Of a stretch of DNA of 64,000 nt, positions 8,143 to 16,401 are shown one piece after another. The stretch covers positions 1,576,001 through 1,640,000 of the forward strand of contig NZ_AP025226.1 of assembly GCF_020886315.1 (NCBI RefSeq), written 5' to 3'. A program made the position numbers and the translations under genes. Each line of letters starts with the position of its first letter. The stretch's first letter is position 1. Source of the stretch: Saccharolobus caldissimus (lineage in GTDB: Archaea > Thermoproteota > Thermoprotei_A > Sulfolobales > Sulfolobaceae). Under the pieces are notes generated by a model. The model did not search any database and was not told the DNA's origin. It saw only the letters and a list, made by a program, of their open reading frames with translations.

Positions 8143-9603
8143 ATGAGTGTTAAGATAAGGTCAAAAATTACTCTCAGTTTAATTATTGTTGCAGTTCTCC
8201 TATCTATAATTTTAGCAATGTCTAACATACCTATGGCTCAAACTAGTCCCCAAATACCCGTTTACAAGGTTGTAGGGAGTGCTGATTTATCAAATCCAGG
8301 TAGTGCTAGCTATTGGAGTCAAATACCTTGGATTAATATATCATTAACGGCTAATATACCCATGGCTCCCACTTCTGGACTAACCCACTATTTATTGGTT
8401 AAAGCAGCTTGGAATGGAACATGGATATTTATTTTAGAGAAGTGGTACGCTCCAGAACCAGCTTTTGGTGCCTGGTCAGCAGCAGCAGGCGCAATATATC
8501 CTCCCGCCTCTGGTCCTGGATTATTTAGGATAATAGAATTAACCCCTGGAACTACATATACTGTAGAGTCTAATTATACTAATTATGTTTCAATTATTAA
8601 CGGAAAGATGATAAAGGGTAGATTAGTTTTAAATTACTCTGGAATACTATTACCAACACCTAATGGTACTCAAATAACAGTGCTCTCTAATGGTACAATT
8701 TTATTATGGCACTCTTTAAGACCCATGGAAGATTTACTATATACTTACGGTATGTTTTATGGATATTATACTAATTCAACATGGTATTATCCCGATAGAG
8801 CAGCTATAATGTGGTATCTGGCAAATAACGTTCCAACAAAAGACGGTATGAATCTAGGAGGAAAATACCCTGGGCAAGTTTTTGATGGATTTACATTTAA
8901 AGATGCTGGAGGGTCTTTAGCTCAACAAGGCGGAGCTGCAAATATATGGATGTGGGTGTCTGGTGCTACATGGAATAACGCTACTTATGATCCTGCATTT
9001 AAGGCTAATATATGGGAGAACTTAACACTCTTAAATAGCACTGGTATTCCTTATACTGATCCAGGAGATCATGGATTTGCTGTACCATTATATACTAATA
9101 ATACAAATATGTATGAAGTAGATACTGGCGGAATTTGGTATACTCCAGTTAGATCATCTGGACTTAACGGTTCTCTATTCTTCATCTGGACTGGTGCTAA
9201 ATATCAAGATGGTTACTGGTGCGTAGAATTTGCAAGACCGTTAGCAGTTCCTCCAGACTATGAACCTTTCATGCCTAATATTACTGTAGGTAAAATATAC
9301 TATGTAGCGTTTGCAGTATGGCAGGGAAGATTAGGAGAGACGTTATTTGATAAATCTATAACTTCTAACTTCTTAACGTTAGAATTACTTACTACCGCAC
9401 CTACTACAACAACCACTACTATTTCACCACCACCCGTGACAACTACAACATCATCAGTAGTTACAAGTACATTAACCTCAGTCTCAACTGTTACCTCTAC
9501 TATATCTTCTGCAGTTCCATCAACTACTATATACATTACTGTAGTAGGAGTAGTAATAGCATTAATAGCATTAATAGTGCTTTATGTGGTGTTTAGAAGA
9601 TGA
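8143..9603 (+). CDS. cbsA: cytochrome b558/566 subunit A
   Basis: This 486-residue protein corresponds to CbsA, the heavily glycosylated mono-heme b protein exposed outside the Sulfolobus membrane. It has an N-terminal signal/anchor segment (about 9-31) and a large extracytoplasmic domain with many N-x-S/T sites that resembles the heme-binding subunit of ethylbenzene dehydrogenase-type enzymes. A Thr/Ser/Pro-rich stretch (about 413-460) precedes a C-terminal transmembrane helix (about 463-483). It is the first gene of the order cbsA-cbsB-soxL-soxN known from S. acidocaldarius, and its stop overlaps the cbsB start. Identity rests on architecture and gene order. Confidence 0.88.
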   Translation: MSVKIRSKITLSLIIVAVLLSIILAMSNIPMAQTSPQIPVYKVVGSADLSNPGSASYWSQIPWINISLTANIPMAPTSGLTHYLLVKAAWNGTWIFILEKWYAPEPAFGAWSAAAGAIYPPASGPGLFRIIELTPGTTYTVESNYTNYVSIINGKMIKGRLVLNYSGILLPTPNGTQITVLSNGTILLWHSLRPMEDLLYTYGMFYGYYTNSTWYYPDRAAIMWYLANNVPTKDGMNLGGKYPGQVFDGFTFKDAGGSLAQQGGAANIWMWVSGATWNNATYDPAFKANIWENLTLLNSTGIPYTDPGDHGFAVPLYTNNTNMYEVDTGGIWYTPVRSSGLNGSLFFIWTGAKYQDGYWCVEFARPLAVPPDYEPFMPNITVGKIYYVAFAVWQGRLGETLFDKSITSNFLTLELLTTAPTTTTTTISPPPVTTTTSSVVTSTLTSVSTVTSTISSAVPSTTIYITVVGVVIALIALIVLYVVFRR

Positions 9604-10544
9604 GTTTTTTAAGTGAATTGAAAGATAATTTTAAGTTTTTTTTAATCTTATTAGGCATATCCTCTTTTCTGCAGTTTATGTTTAAACAAGCTTTTATCTT
9701 CCCTTCAATCTTACCCCTTAATATACCAAATGAAGGTATTTTGGAAATTATTGGCAATATAGCCTTTTATCTATATTTTATAATGTTAATAATAGTCTCT
9801 GTAATTATATCAACTAAGTATAAAGCATTAATACCAATAGTGATCATTCTGCTTATTTCTCCACTTTTTAACTTGATTCCCCATTACAACGTATCCGGCT
9901 TTTGGTACTCTCTAGAGATAGCCGTTTTCATTTTAGGAATAGCTAGCATGGTTGAGGGATTAATTAAATCGCCTTTAGAGAATGTATTGTTAATCCCTAC
10001 TATGATCCTAGTTGTCATTGGATTATATGCTTCAATATCACTTAACGTATTTCATCATGCCTTATTTTTAAGTTATCTTACCGCCTACTTCATCTCCTTG
10101 TTAAGTTTTATAACGTATACTATCATACAAGGTAAGATTAAATCCATAAGAAACTACATTGCAATAGTAGTTGGGATTTTATCATTAATTCCATTCATAT
10201 TCATGGAGAACACAATAAGTGGTAACAGATATATGGAGATACTTATGGACATGATATTACCTGCAACTCTGGGAATAAATTTGTATAATCCTTATCATAT
10301 AACTTTGCTAGTAATAGCCTTAGGTTTAACAGCTATGGGTATTTTAATATCTATAATAAAGGGTAATTTGAGTGCAGGAATAGGTTACTTTATTGTAATA
10401 AGTACGGTATTTTTGGGAATTAACGGATATACTTTATTGTTATATATGATCTCTCCGATTGTAGGATTTTGTCTAATGAATTTTGAAGTTATTGAAAGAA
10501 AAAAGCGTATAATTGAGATTATTAGTCTAACGAGAAAGGGTTAA
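9600..10544 (+). CDS. cbsB: cytochrome b558/566 subunit B
   Basis: This 314-residue, very hydrophobic protein has about nine to ten predicted transmembrane helices and no cofactor motif that I can see. Its size, its 4-bp overlap with cbsA and its position before the Rieske gene identify it as CbsB, the membrane partner of CbsA. It probably anchors CbsA and links it to the Rieske/cytochrome b complex. Function is by gene order, as the sequence itself has no diagnostic motif. Confidence 0.8.
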   Translation: MSFLSELKDNFKFFLILLGISSFLQFMFKQAFIFPSILPLNIPNEGILEIIGNIAFYLYFIMLIIVSVIISTKYKALIPIVIILLISPLFNLIPHYNVSGFWYSLEIAVFILGIASMVEGLIKSPLENVLLIPTMILVVIGLYASISLNVFHHALFLSYLTAYFISLLSFITYTIIQGKIKSIRNYIAIVVGILSLIPFIFMENTISGNRYMEILMDMILPATLGINLYNPYHITLLVIALGLTAMGILISIIKGNLSAGIGYFIVISTVFLGINGYTLLLYMISPIVGFCLMNFEVIERKKRIIEIISLTRKG

Positions 10545-10579
10545 AAGTAATCCCTCTATTTTATTTTTTGTGATTAAAA

Positions 10580-11554
10580 ATGATTAAGTTTAAGTTAGGC
10601 AAAGATGATAAAACGATATTAGATTACTCAGATTTAGCATTTATTCGAAAACTAACTAAAAAAATGAGAGACCCAAAAACTAGATTTGACCCTAGGGAAT
10701 TCGTAAGTAAAGGTGAGGATTACTTGTTTAATTATACGAATAAGAATGTAGGAAGCGTAGACGAGAAGAGGAGGAGATTCTTAAAGTCTCTGATATTCGG
10801 AATAGCAGCAGCTGCGGTAGTGGGAATAATACCGGGTGTTAGAGTATTAGTTCCCCCAACAGTTACAGTAACTAGTGGTTTTCCGAAGTCACTCTTAGTA
10901 GACTCTTCTGGGAACCCGATTAAGGCTTCATCCTTACCAGTTAATAGCCCTTACATAGTGATCTTTGAATATCCCATGACAGGTGAACCTAATTTCCTAA
11001 TAAATTTAGGTGATGCCAGTGGGAAACCAGTAGAAATACCTCCCACTAAAGTTGTTGTTCCGCAAACAGGTAAAACCTACGACTTTCCAGGTGGTGTAGG
11101 ACCTTATAAATCTATTGTGGCCTATTCTGCAATATGCCAACACTTAGGATGTACTCCTCCATATATTCACTTCTATCCTCCTCAGTATGTTGGGCCAGCG
11201 CAATTATCTGCACCAGAACCAGATCAATTATCTGCTCAAGCGCTATTAGCTGCGAAACAGGCTAAGGTTCCTGCATTAATTCACTGTGATTGTCACGGAT
11301 CAACTTATGATCCATATCATGGGGCTGCAGTATTGACTGGACCAACTGTTAGACCTTTGCCTGCAGTAGTATTAGAGTGGGATTCGTCAACAGATTACCT
11401 TTATGCAATAGGTGCAGTTGGAGTTGCAACTTATCCTAATGGTAGTAATGGTATACCTTCTACTAATCCGACTGATGACTTAAGTTCCAGTTTTGGCAGT
11501 CCCGTGGGCAATAAGACTGTAGTCAGTGAAACTGAGAACCCGTTCTCATCATAA
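10580..11554 (+). CDS. soxL: Rieske iron-sulfur protein
   Basis: This 324-residue protein carries a [2Fe-2S] cluster on the outer face of the membrane. Both halves of the Rieske motif are present: CQHLGC near residue 190 and CDCHGS near residue 236. A twin-arginine-like stretch KRRRFLKSL followed by a hydrophobic helix (about 67-90) suggests folded export by the Tat route and membrane anchoring. It is encoded 35 bp after cbsB and 44 bp before the cytochrome b gene. In S. acidocaldarius the corresponding gene is soxL (also called soxL2 in other species). It would pass electrons between the quinol-oxidising cytochrome b and CbsA. Confidence 0.92.
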   Translation: MIKFKLGKDDKTILDYSDLAFIRKLTKKMRDPKTRFDPREFVSKGEDYLFNYTNKNVGSVDEKRRRFLKSLIFGIAAAAVVGIIPGVRVLVPPTVTVTSGFPKSLLVDSSGNPIKASSLPVNSPYIVIFEYPMTGEPNFLINLGDASGKPVEIPPTKVVVPQTGKTYDFPGGVGPYKSIVAYSAICQHLGCTPPYIHFYPPQYVGPAQLSAPEPDQLSAQALLAAKQAKVPALIHCDCHGSTYDPYHGAAVLTGPTVRPLPAVVLEWDSSTDYLYAIGAVGVATYPNGSNGIPSTNPTDDLSSSFGSPVGNKTVVSETENPFSS

Positions 11555-11598
11555 GTCTAACGCTTTATATTTTTATTTTTTCTGTTTTATCTATTTTT

Positions 11599-13212
11599 AT
11601 GAGCAGTAGGATTTCAGATTGGTTTAAAGAGAGATTAGGATTAGACGATTTGCCTTTCTTTAGAACCCCTGACTATATGTATAAAGTAGATTATTGGTTG
11701 GGAGCATTAGTTGCAGCAGCTTTCATTTATACCGTAATAAGTGGTTTAATTTTACTACTATACTACAATCCTGAAGCAGGATATAGTTCTACAGAGTTTA
11801 TTATTAATAAAGTTCCATATGGTTCTGTAGTATTATACAGCCACTTATATGGGGCATATGCAATGATAATTTTGGCATATGTGCACATGTTTAGGAACTA
11901 TTTTGCTGGTGCATATAAGAGACCTAGAGAGTTATTATGGATAGTGGGAGTTATCATGCTAGTATTAACTTTAGGGGCTTCCTTCTTAGGATACAGTTTA
12001 ATAGGTGACGCGTTAGCTACTAGTGCAGTAGACGTAGGTGAAGGTATCATTAGTTCAGTACCTGGCTTATCCATATTCATTCCAATCCTATTCGGAAATT
12101 ATGACGCTGGAGATTACGGTAGGGTTCTAGCATGGCACATCATATTAGTAGCGTTAATAGGCTTACTATTTGCATTTCACTTCTTCTTAGCGGAGCACTA
12201 CGGAATGATGCCCTCAAGAAAGGTTAAGGATAAAGTTCCTGCAGTTTACACTAAGGAGGAATGGCAAAAGTTTAATCCATGGTGGCCTAGAAACTTCGTT
12301 TACATGATGTCTTTAGTCTTCTTAACGTGGGGATTCATTTTAATAATCCCTAACGCATTGGCATATCTGAACGGTTTACCTCAGCAATTAAATCCATTCT
12401 TAAATCCTAAACCAGCACCTCCACCCAACAGTCCTGCTGCAGCTCATATAACTACATATCCTCCATGGTTCTTCTTATTCTTATATAAGATAGCTGATTT
12501 CACAAGCGACGTTCTTGTATTCCTATTTATAGGCGTGATAATTCCATTGCTTTACTTAATAATAGTACCATTCCTTGACAGAACTCCATACTTACACCCA
12601 CTAAAGAGAAAGGTATTTGTAGGGATAGGAATACTGATGATAACTTATTTAATACAGACCACAATATGGGGAGACTTAACGCCTGGCATACAAATACCAG
12701 TATCTCAGCAAATATTGGTTTACTTACCGCCTGCAGTGATAACAGCTTTAGGATTAGCAGTTATAAGACCAAAAGAAGACAAAGGAGGTATGATAAAGGG
12801 TACCATAAGCCCAATAATGGCCTTAGTTTTCGTAGTTGTAACTTCACTATTTATTGCAGCAGGTGCAACGTTCTTAGCAAATCCCACGCTGATTACTGCC
12901 GGAGTTTTAATACCTTTTGCGGGAATATTTATATTAACTACTAAAAAGATGGCTCCAGTAGCGTTAAGGGCTGAAGCACAGAATCAAAAAGTGATAAGTG
13001 AGGAAGTGAGTAGAGTTCCAGAGTGGAAGAAGAAATTAGCTGAGGCTATGATAGCCATTTTATTTATATTTGCAGTGATATTAGCCTCTCAGTTATGGAT
13101 AATACCCTCTACCGGCTATTTATCTAACTTGTTCGGAATAGACTTAGGTCTAATATTTCTAATGTTAGGAGAGGCTATATCTCTATACCACTACGTAGTG
13201 TATAGAAAGTAA
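11599..13212 (+). CDS. soxN: cytochrome b of the SoxLN complex
   Basis: This 537-residue polytopic membrane protein is a bc1-like cytochrome b. Helices with paired heme-ligating His are visible: H in LYSHLYGAY with H in AYVHMFRNY, and H in LAWHIILVAL with H in FAFHFFLAEHYG. A conserved TYPPWFFLFLYKIAD stretch near residue 290 corresponds to the PEWY quinol-site region. It forms the quinol-oxidising core together with the upstream Rieske protein. It is longer than mitochondrial cytochrome b, with about twelve helices, like other Sulfolobus SoxN proteins. Confidence 0.92.
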   Translation: MSSRISDWFKERLGLDDLPFFRTPDYMYKVDYWLGALVAAAFIYTVISGLILLLYYNPEAGYSSTEFIINKVPYGSVVLYSHLYGAYAMIILAYVHMFRNYFAGAYKRPRELLWIVGVIMLVLTLGASFLGYSLIGDALATSAVDVGEGIISSVPGLSIFIPILFGNYDAGDYGRVLAWHIILVALIGLLFAFHFFLAEHYGMMPSRKVKDKVPAVYTKEEWQKFNPWWPRNFVYMMSLVFLTWGFILIIPNALAYLNGLPQQLNPFLNPKPAPPPNSPAAAHITTYPPWFFLFLYKIADFTSDVLVFLFIGVIIPLLYLIIVPFLDRTPYLHPLKRKVFVGIGILMITYLIQTTIWGDLTPGIQIPVSQQILVYLPPAVITALGLAVIRPKEDKGGMIKGTISPIMALVFVVVTSLFIAAGATFLANPTLITAGVLIPFAGIFILTTKKMAPVALRAEAQNQKVISEEVSRVPEWKKKLAEAMIAILFIFAVILASQLWIIPSTGYLSNLFGIDLGLIFLMLGEAISLYHYVVYRK

Positions 13213-13243
13213 AATTTTTTATTTAATCCGTGAGGTGTAACTT

Positions 13244-13537
13244 ATGATAAACGTAGGTTTTTACTATAAAGTAAAGAAAGGACATGAACAGGAATTTGAG
13301 AGTAAGTTTAAGGAAGTTTTAAATTACCTCAAGAGTAACGCTGAGGGATTCATAGACGCTAAGCTCTACAAAAGTGTAGAAGATCCGTCAGAATATTTAA
13401 TTTATAGCGTGTGGAAGGATTTGGAGTCCTTTAGGAAGTTTATAACGAGCGAGGCTTATAAGAGTACTGTAACTTATGGAAGGACGATAATGGAAGGTAG
13501 ACCTACACATAAGGTATTTCAAGAAATTAATGCATAA
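13244..13537 (+). CDS. odsN: antibiotic biosynthesis monooxygenase (ABM)-fold protein
   Basis: This 97-residue soluble protein has the ferredoxin-like ABM fold (FYYKVKKGHEQEFESKF, then YLIYSVWKDLESFRKFITSEAYKS). Such proteins are small dimeric monooxygenases or heme-degrading or binding proteins. It lies 31 bp after soxN and is probably the last gene of the operon. A small gene named odsN is known in that position in S. acidocaldarius; I use the symbol on gene order only. A role in heme handling or cofactor protection is an inference. Confidence 0.6.
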   Translation: MINVGFYYKVKKGHEQEFESKFKEVLNYLKSNAEGFIDAKLYKSVEDPSEYLIYSVWKDLESFRKFITSEAYKSTVTYGRTIMEGRPTHKVFQEINA

Positions 13538-13546
13538 TCTTTTTAC

Positions 13547-13659
13547 TACTTTGTGAAACTCTTAAATTTCCTTAATAGTAAGTTCACTGGATTTTTCTTA
13601 AATTTGAAATCAAACGTTAGTTAAAAGTAAATTTAACGTAAGCCTTGATAAAATTTGAG
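13547..13659 (+). repeat. direct repeat flanking the cbs-sox operon, right copy
   Basis: This copy is the partner of 7748-7835, in the same orientation, starting 9 bp after the odsN stop codon. It has about 24 nt extra between the first and second shared blocks. See the left copy for the shared motifs. Confidence 0.6.
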
Positions 13660-13810
13660 GTGAACCACGAAGTATCTTTTTAACTTAAGCTTTTTATACA
13701 TATAATATTTAACCATGATAGTTAAATAAATTAAGTTATTTAAAAAATTATTTTTTACTAAACTCCTTATCCTAAAGGAAAATCTTATTTTAGAGAAAGC
13801 CAATAGAAAG

Positions 13811-13820
13811 TTTATTAATC
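13811..13820 (+). promoter_or_regulatory. TATA box of the 13841 gene
   Basis: TTTATTAATC is centred about 26 bases before the ATG at 13841, which points to a leaderless transcript. Confidence 0.45.
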
Positions 13821-13840
13821 TAATTAAACAATATTAACAT

Positions 13841-14119
13841 ATGACTGAATTGGGTAATATATTAAATAATCTGAATATTAAGGAGTTAAGATTTTGGATT
13901 AATGGAGTATATTGTAATAATTGTGTAAATAGACTTTTCAGAGCATTAATGACAATTAAAGGAGTGGAAAGTGTAGAAATTATACCAGACTTTAAGGAAC
14001 TTAAAGCTTTAGCTATTTTAAAATATAGGGGTGAAATCAGCAAACAAGAAATAGAGGAAGTGCTATCTGAAGCCTCAGAGGAAACACCTTATCACGAATA
14101 TAAGCCTATATGGGAGTAA
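13841..14119 (+). CDS. HMA-like small protein (possible metal chaperone)
   Basis: This 92-residue protein has a heavy-metal-associated-like pattern: LRFWINGVYCNNCVNRLFRALMTIKGVESVEII matches beta-strand, metal loop C-x2-C, helix, then the GVESVE strand of ferredoxin-like HMA domains. It would bind a soft metal such as Cu(I) or Zn. The start and end flanks are charged and unlike classic CopZ, and the loop reads GVYCNNC rather than GMTCxxC. It stands alone between the respiratory operon and the interrupted radical SAM gene. Confidence 0.6.
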   Translation: MTELGNILNNLNIKELRFWINGVYCNNCVNRLFRALMTIKGVESVEIIPDFKELKALAILKYRGEISKQEIEEVLSEASEETPYHEYKPIWE

Positions 14120-14380
14120 CTATATAATATTTTCCTCTCTTAAGGTAATTTTTGAATTATTTTATTATTAAGGTTATTGATAAATATGTTATTATTTTCA
14201 ATAAGTGTTTTAATTTAATATAATCCGTCAATAATAAATTAAGGAAATTAACATTTATTAGCATCCTAAAGCTTAGAGACAAAATTATTAATATTTTATG
14301 AGATTTGTATAATGAAGATTGGAAATACTGTAGAGTTTTGAAAGTTAGCTTAATAACTTTTAGCTAAAATTAATTATTAA

Positions 14381-14442
14381 ATGAAGGCCGTATTTATTAG
14401 GCCTATTAATCCTTCTGGTAGTGGTTATCTAAAGTATTACGG
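14381..14442 (+). pseudogene. 5' fragment of the radical SAM gene, cut by IS607 insertion
   Basis: An ATG at 14381 opens a frame encoding MKAVFIRPINPSGSGYLKYY and one Gly before the insertion sequence begins; the frame then runs into the element and stops at 14456-14458. The residues continue sensibly on the far side of the element as GFLPTPLGLLQLAGDVRAV, so the ancestral gene read through ...LKYYGFLPTPLG... A TATA-like GCTTAATAAC lies about 29 bases upstream of the ATG, so this fragment keeps the original promoter and start. Confidence 0.8.
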
Positions 14443-14600
14443 GGTTTGGGCTTCATAGGATTTCATAATATTTAATATCAATCCTCAGCCGTTGGACTTC
14501 ACCAGAGTCACGGGGCAATGCCCCATTCATACCCCTCCGCCCCTTTAGCGGGGTAACCCCAACCCACACCCGTGGAATATCACGGGTGTGGGGAAACCCG
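14443..14600 (-). ncRNA. candidate TnpB guide (omega/re) RNA scaffold nested in the tnpB 3' end
   Basis: The last ~150 nt of tnpB are unusually GC-rich and fold into strong stems: a perfect 12-bp stem (14563-14574 with 14581-14592, 6-nt loop), a GGGGC/GCCCC hairpin (14512-14524) and a CCCC/GGGG stem near 14540-14553. TnpB guide RNAs are known to come from the 3' end of tnpB and run across the element end, using flanking DNA as guide. Here the RNA would be read on the minus strand and its guide would be the complement of bases just left of 14443. The RNA itself is inferred from position and structure. Confidence 0.5.
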
Positions 14601-15748
14601 CACATCTTGAGGTAGATATTAAGAGACGCATTTAGCTGTCTGTCCAAGGTTAACCCACACTTCTCACACCTAAAAGTCCTGCCAACCTTTCGGGAAACCC
14701 ATCCACATCTGGGGCAGGACTTAGATGTGAGGTGCGGGTTAACCTCCTTAACGAATGAACCGTAAAGTGGGGCCTTGTATTTTAACACGCGGTGAATTGT
14801 CCTCCAGACAGTCTTGGAAATCTTCTTAGAAAGGGAATCATTAGCATCCCTAAACATCTCTTGCTTATTCAACTTCTCAACAGCAAACATCGTAATGGGA
14901 TACATTTCCAGCAACTTATTCACAAACTTGTGAACATAATCCAGCACACGGTTCCTCTCTCTATGAGAATATTTCCTCAACAATGCTTTCCCCTTCCTAC
15001 CGTGCTTTGAAGCAAAACGTTGTATTCTACCCCTCTTCAACTCCATCCCAAACTTTATGCTGTACAACTCCTTCAAGGAAAATGTAACGAACTTCTCTCC
15101 ATCATAAGCGTCTAATGTGTACAAGTTACTATCAATTGCTAGGAAATCTATGGGAGTAAACCAAGGTAACTTATAACGAAATGGTAGATATACGATATCC
15201 TCCTTAATTATGGGCTCACCTAGTTCAAGCCCTTTAACTCTTCTTGAAAACCATTTGTGAGACCAAGAGAAGGTAATGTACTCGTAAGGTCTTATAGTAA
15301 TCCTTACACTCTCACCCTTAACCTTCCTAAGTGTTGATTTTACCCTAACGTAAACCTTCTTTAACCTAGGTTTCCTCAATGACGCTTGCCCCTTCTCAGC
15401 CCTCCTCTTCCACGACTTTAGGATTGAGTAAGCATCACTTATTGCCTTATCCACATAGTGGGAAGCCAGAACGTTGATCTTCTCTAACTCGTCTCTCAAC
15501 GTCTTGTATACTTCCTTCTTTTTAGGTAATTTTATTTTGACCTTTGTGATGACTTTCTTACCCTTCTTCACTTCTTTTCTCTCTATCCTAGTTCTATCCC
15601 ATAACCAGTCTAATGCTTTCTGTAGTAGGACTTTGTAGTTTTCTAGTAATACTTTGCTCTCCTCCTTCTTATCGTTCTTCAAGGAGTAAGTTAGGTAAAT
15701 GTATTCTTCTTCTGGTTGGAATGATTTAATTCTTAAGTTCCTCAACAC
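14453..15748 (-). CDS. tnpB: TnpB, RNA-guided nuclease of IS607 element
   Basis: This 431-residue TnpB belongs to the IS200/IS605-IS607 accessory protein family, ancestors of Cas12. The RuvC-like residues appear intact: D in FLAIDSNLYTLDAYD, E in MFAVEKLNKQ, and D in LTLDRQLNASLNIY. The zinc finger CPRCG..FRCEKCG is complete. The protein ends about 10 bp from the element end, so the guide RNA scaffold must overlap its coding sequence. The gene starts 23 bp inside tnpA. It should be active by motif content. Its presumed role is cutting the restored target site so that the element is retained. Confidence 0.9.
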   Translation of the reverse strand: MLRNLRIKSFQPEEEYIYLTYSLKNDKKEESKVLLENYKVLLQKALDWLWDRTRIERKEVKKGKKVITKVKIKLPKKKEVYKTLRDELEKINVLASHYVDKAISDAYSILKSWKRRAEKGQASLRKPRLKKVYVRVKSTLRKVKGESVRITIRPYEYITFSWSHKWFSRRVKGLELGEPIIKEDIVYLPFRYKLPWFTPIDFLAIDSNLYTLDAYDGEKFVTFSLKELYSIKFGMELKRGRIQRFASKHGRKGKALLRKYSHRERNRVLDYVHKFVNKLLEMYPITMFAVEKLNKQEMFRDANDSLSKKISKTVWRTIHRVLKYKAPLYGSFVKEVNPHLTSKSCPRCGWVSRKVGRTFRCEKCGLTLDRQLNASLNIYLKMCGFPHTRDIPRVWVGVTPLKGRRGMNGALPRDSGEVQRLRIDIKYYEIL

Positions 15749-16295
15749 ACTTCTTCACCTTCTCTATTCCGTATAGCTTCCCGCTGAATGATACTAGGAT
15801 TGAGATTAAGTCCTCTATTAGCTCTTGTTCTGGTGTTTTGTCCTCATTGTTTAGCACTACTATTTCGCAGTTGTGTGCTTTGCATATCTCCTCTATTATC
15901 TCGAAACCGAATCTTACTAGTCTGTCTGGGTATGCAATAACTATTTTTGACACCTCGTTGTTCAGTATCATTCTCAATAACTTGAGGAATCCCTTCCTCT
16001 TCATGTTTAATCCGGAGCCTACATCCGTTATTACTTGGTCGTAATCCTTTACTTGCTCTTGTAAATATTTTACTTGGTTTACTAGTTCGTCTTTTTGTGT
16101 GTTTGATGATACCCTAGCGTATAATATCACTTTCCTCTTTCTAACAATTCCCATCAACTTCTCAACATCCTCTTCCCTGAACCTCCACTTTCCAGTCTCT
16201 AGTATTACTGGTTTGATGTAACCCTTCTTAACATATTCTCTGAGTGTTGCATAGGATATCCCTAAGCGTTGGCAGACTTCCTTAGGTCTTAGCAT
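15726..16295 (-). CDS. tnpA: TnpA, serine recombinase of IS607 element
   Basis: This 189-residue protein has an N-terminal MerR-type helix-turn-helix (LRPKEVCQRLGISYATLREY, residues 2-21) followed by a small serine-recombinase catalytic domain. The nucleophile Ser lies in VILYARVSSNTQKDEL near residue 63, with the Arg-rich YPDRLVRFG stretch near 125. This order, DNA-binding domain first, is characteristic of IS607 transposases. It is complete and not frameshifted, so the element may be mobile. Confidence 0.92.
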   Translation of the reverse strand: MLRPKEVCQRLGISYATLREYVKKGYIKPVILETGKWRFREEDVEKLMGIVRKRKVILYARVSSNTQKDELVNQVKYLQEQVKDYDQVITDVGSGLNMKRKGFLKLLRMILNNEVSKIVIAYPDRLVRFGFEIIEEICKAHNCEIVVLNNEDKTPEQELIEDLISILVSFSGKLYGIEKVKKCVEELKN

Positions 16296-16317
16296 TGTAT
16301 AATAGTTTATGATGAAA

Positions 16318-16327
16318 TAATATAAAT
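16318..16327 (+). promoter_or_regulatory. outward-facing TATA box in the IS607 right end
   Basis: ATAATATAAATT on the plus strand at the right end of the element is a good TATA box pointing out of it. Transcription would start near 16345-16350, upstream of the GTG at 16402. The sequence is kept in the small derivative element at 27027-27317. It could restore transcription of the truncated radical SAM gene. Confidence 0.4.
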
Positions 16328-16401
16328 TTTACGGTTTATCGGAAACTGTTGTCAACGGCTTTTTACCTACGCCTTTAGGATTATTACAGCTGGCAGGTGA
16401 T

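Larger units (their letters stand above)
14443..16356 (-). mobile_element. IS607-family insertion sequence (tnpA serine recombinase + tnpB)
   Basis: Joining the two halves of the interrupted gene fixes the ends: GG at 14441-14442 on the left and GG at 16357-16358 on the right, giving about 1,914 bp between them. There are no terminal inverted repeats and no longer target duplication, as expected for IS607 elements, which join at a GG dinucleotide. The length is close to the S. solfataricus element ISC1913 as I recall it. It carries tnpA then tnpB, both on the minus strand, overlapping by 23 bp. The ends also match those of a 291-bp derivative at 27027-27317. Confidence 0.88.

Noticed and set aside
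9300-9536. Minus-strand Val-rich frame opposite the end of cbsA
   Set aside because: It is the antisense of the Thr-rich stretch in CbsA, which gives runs of Val; no start signal.
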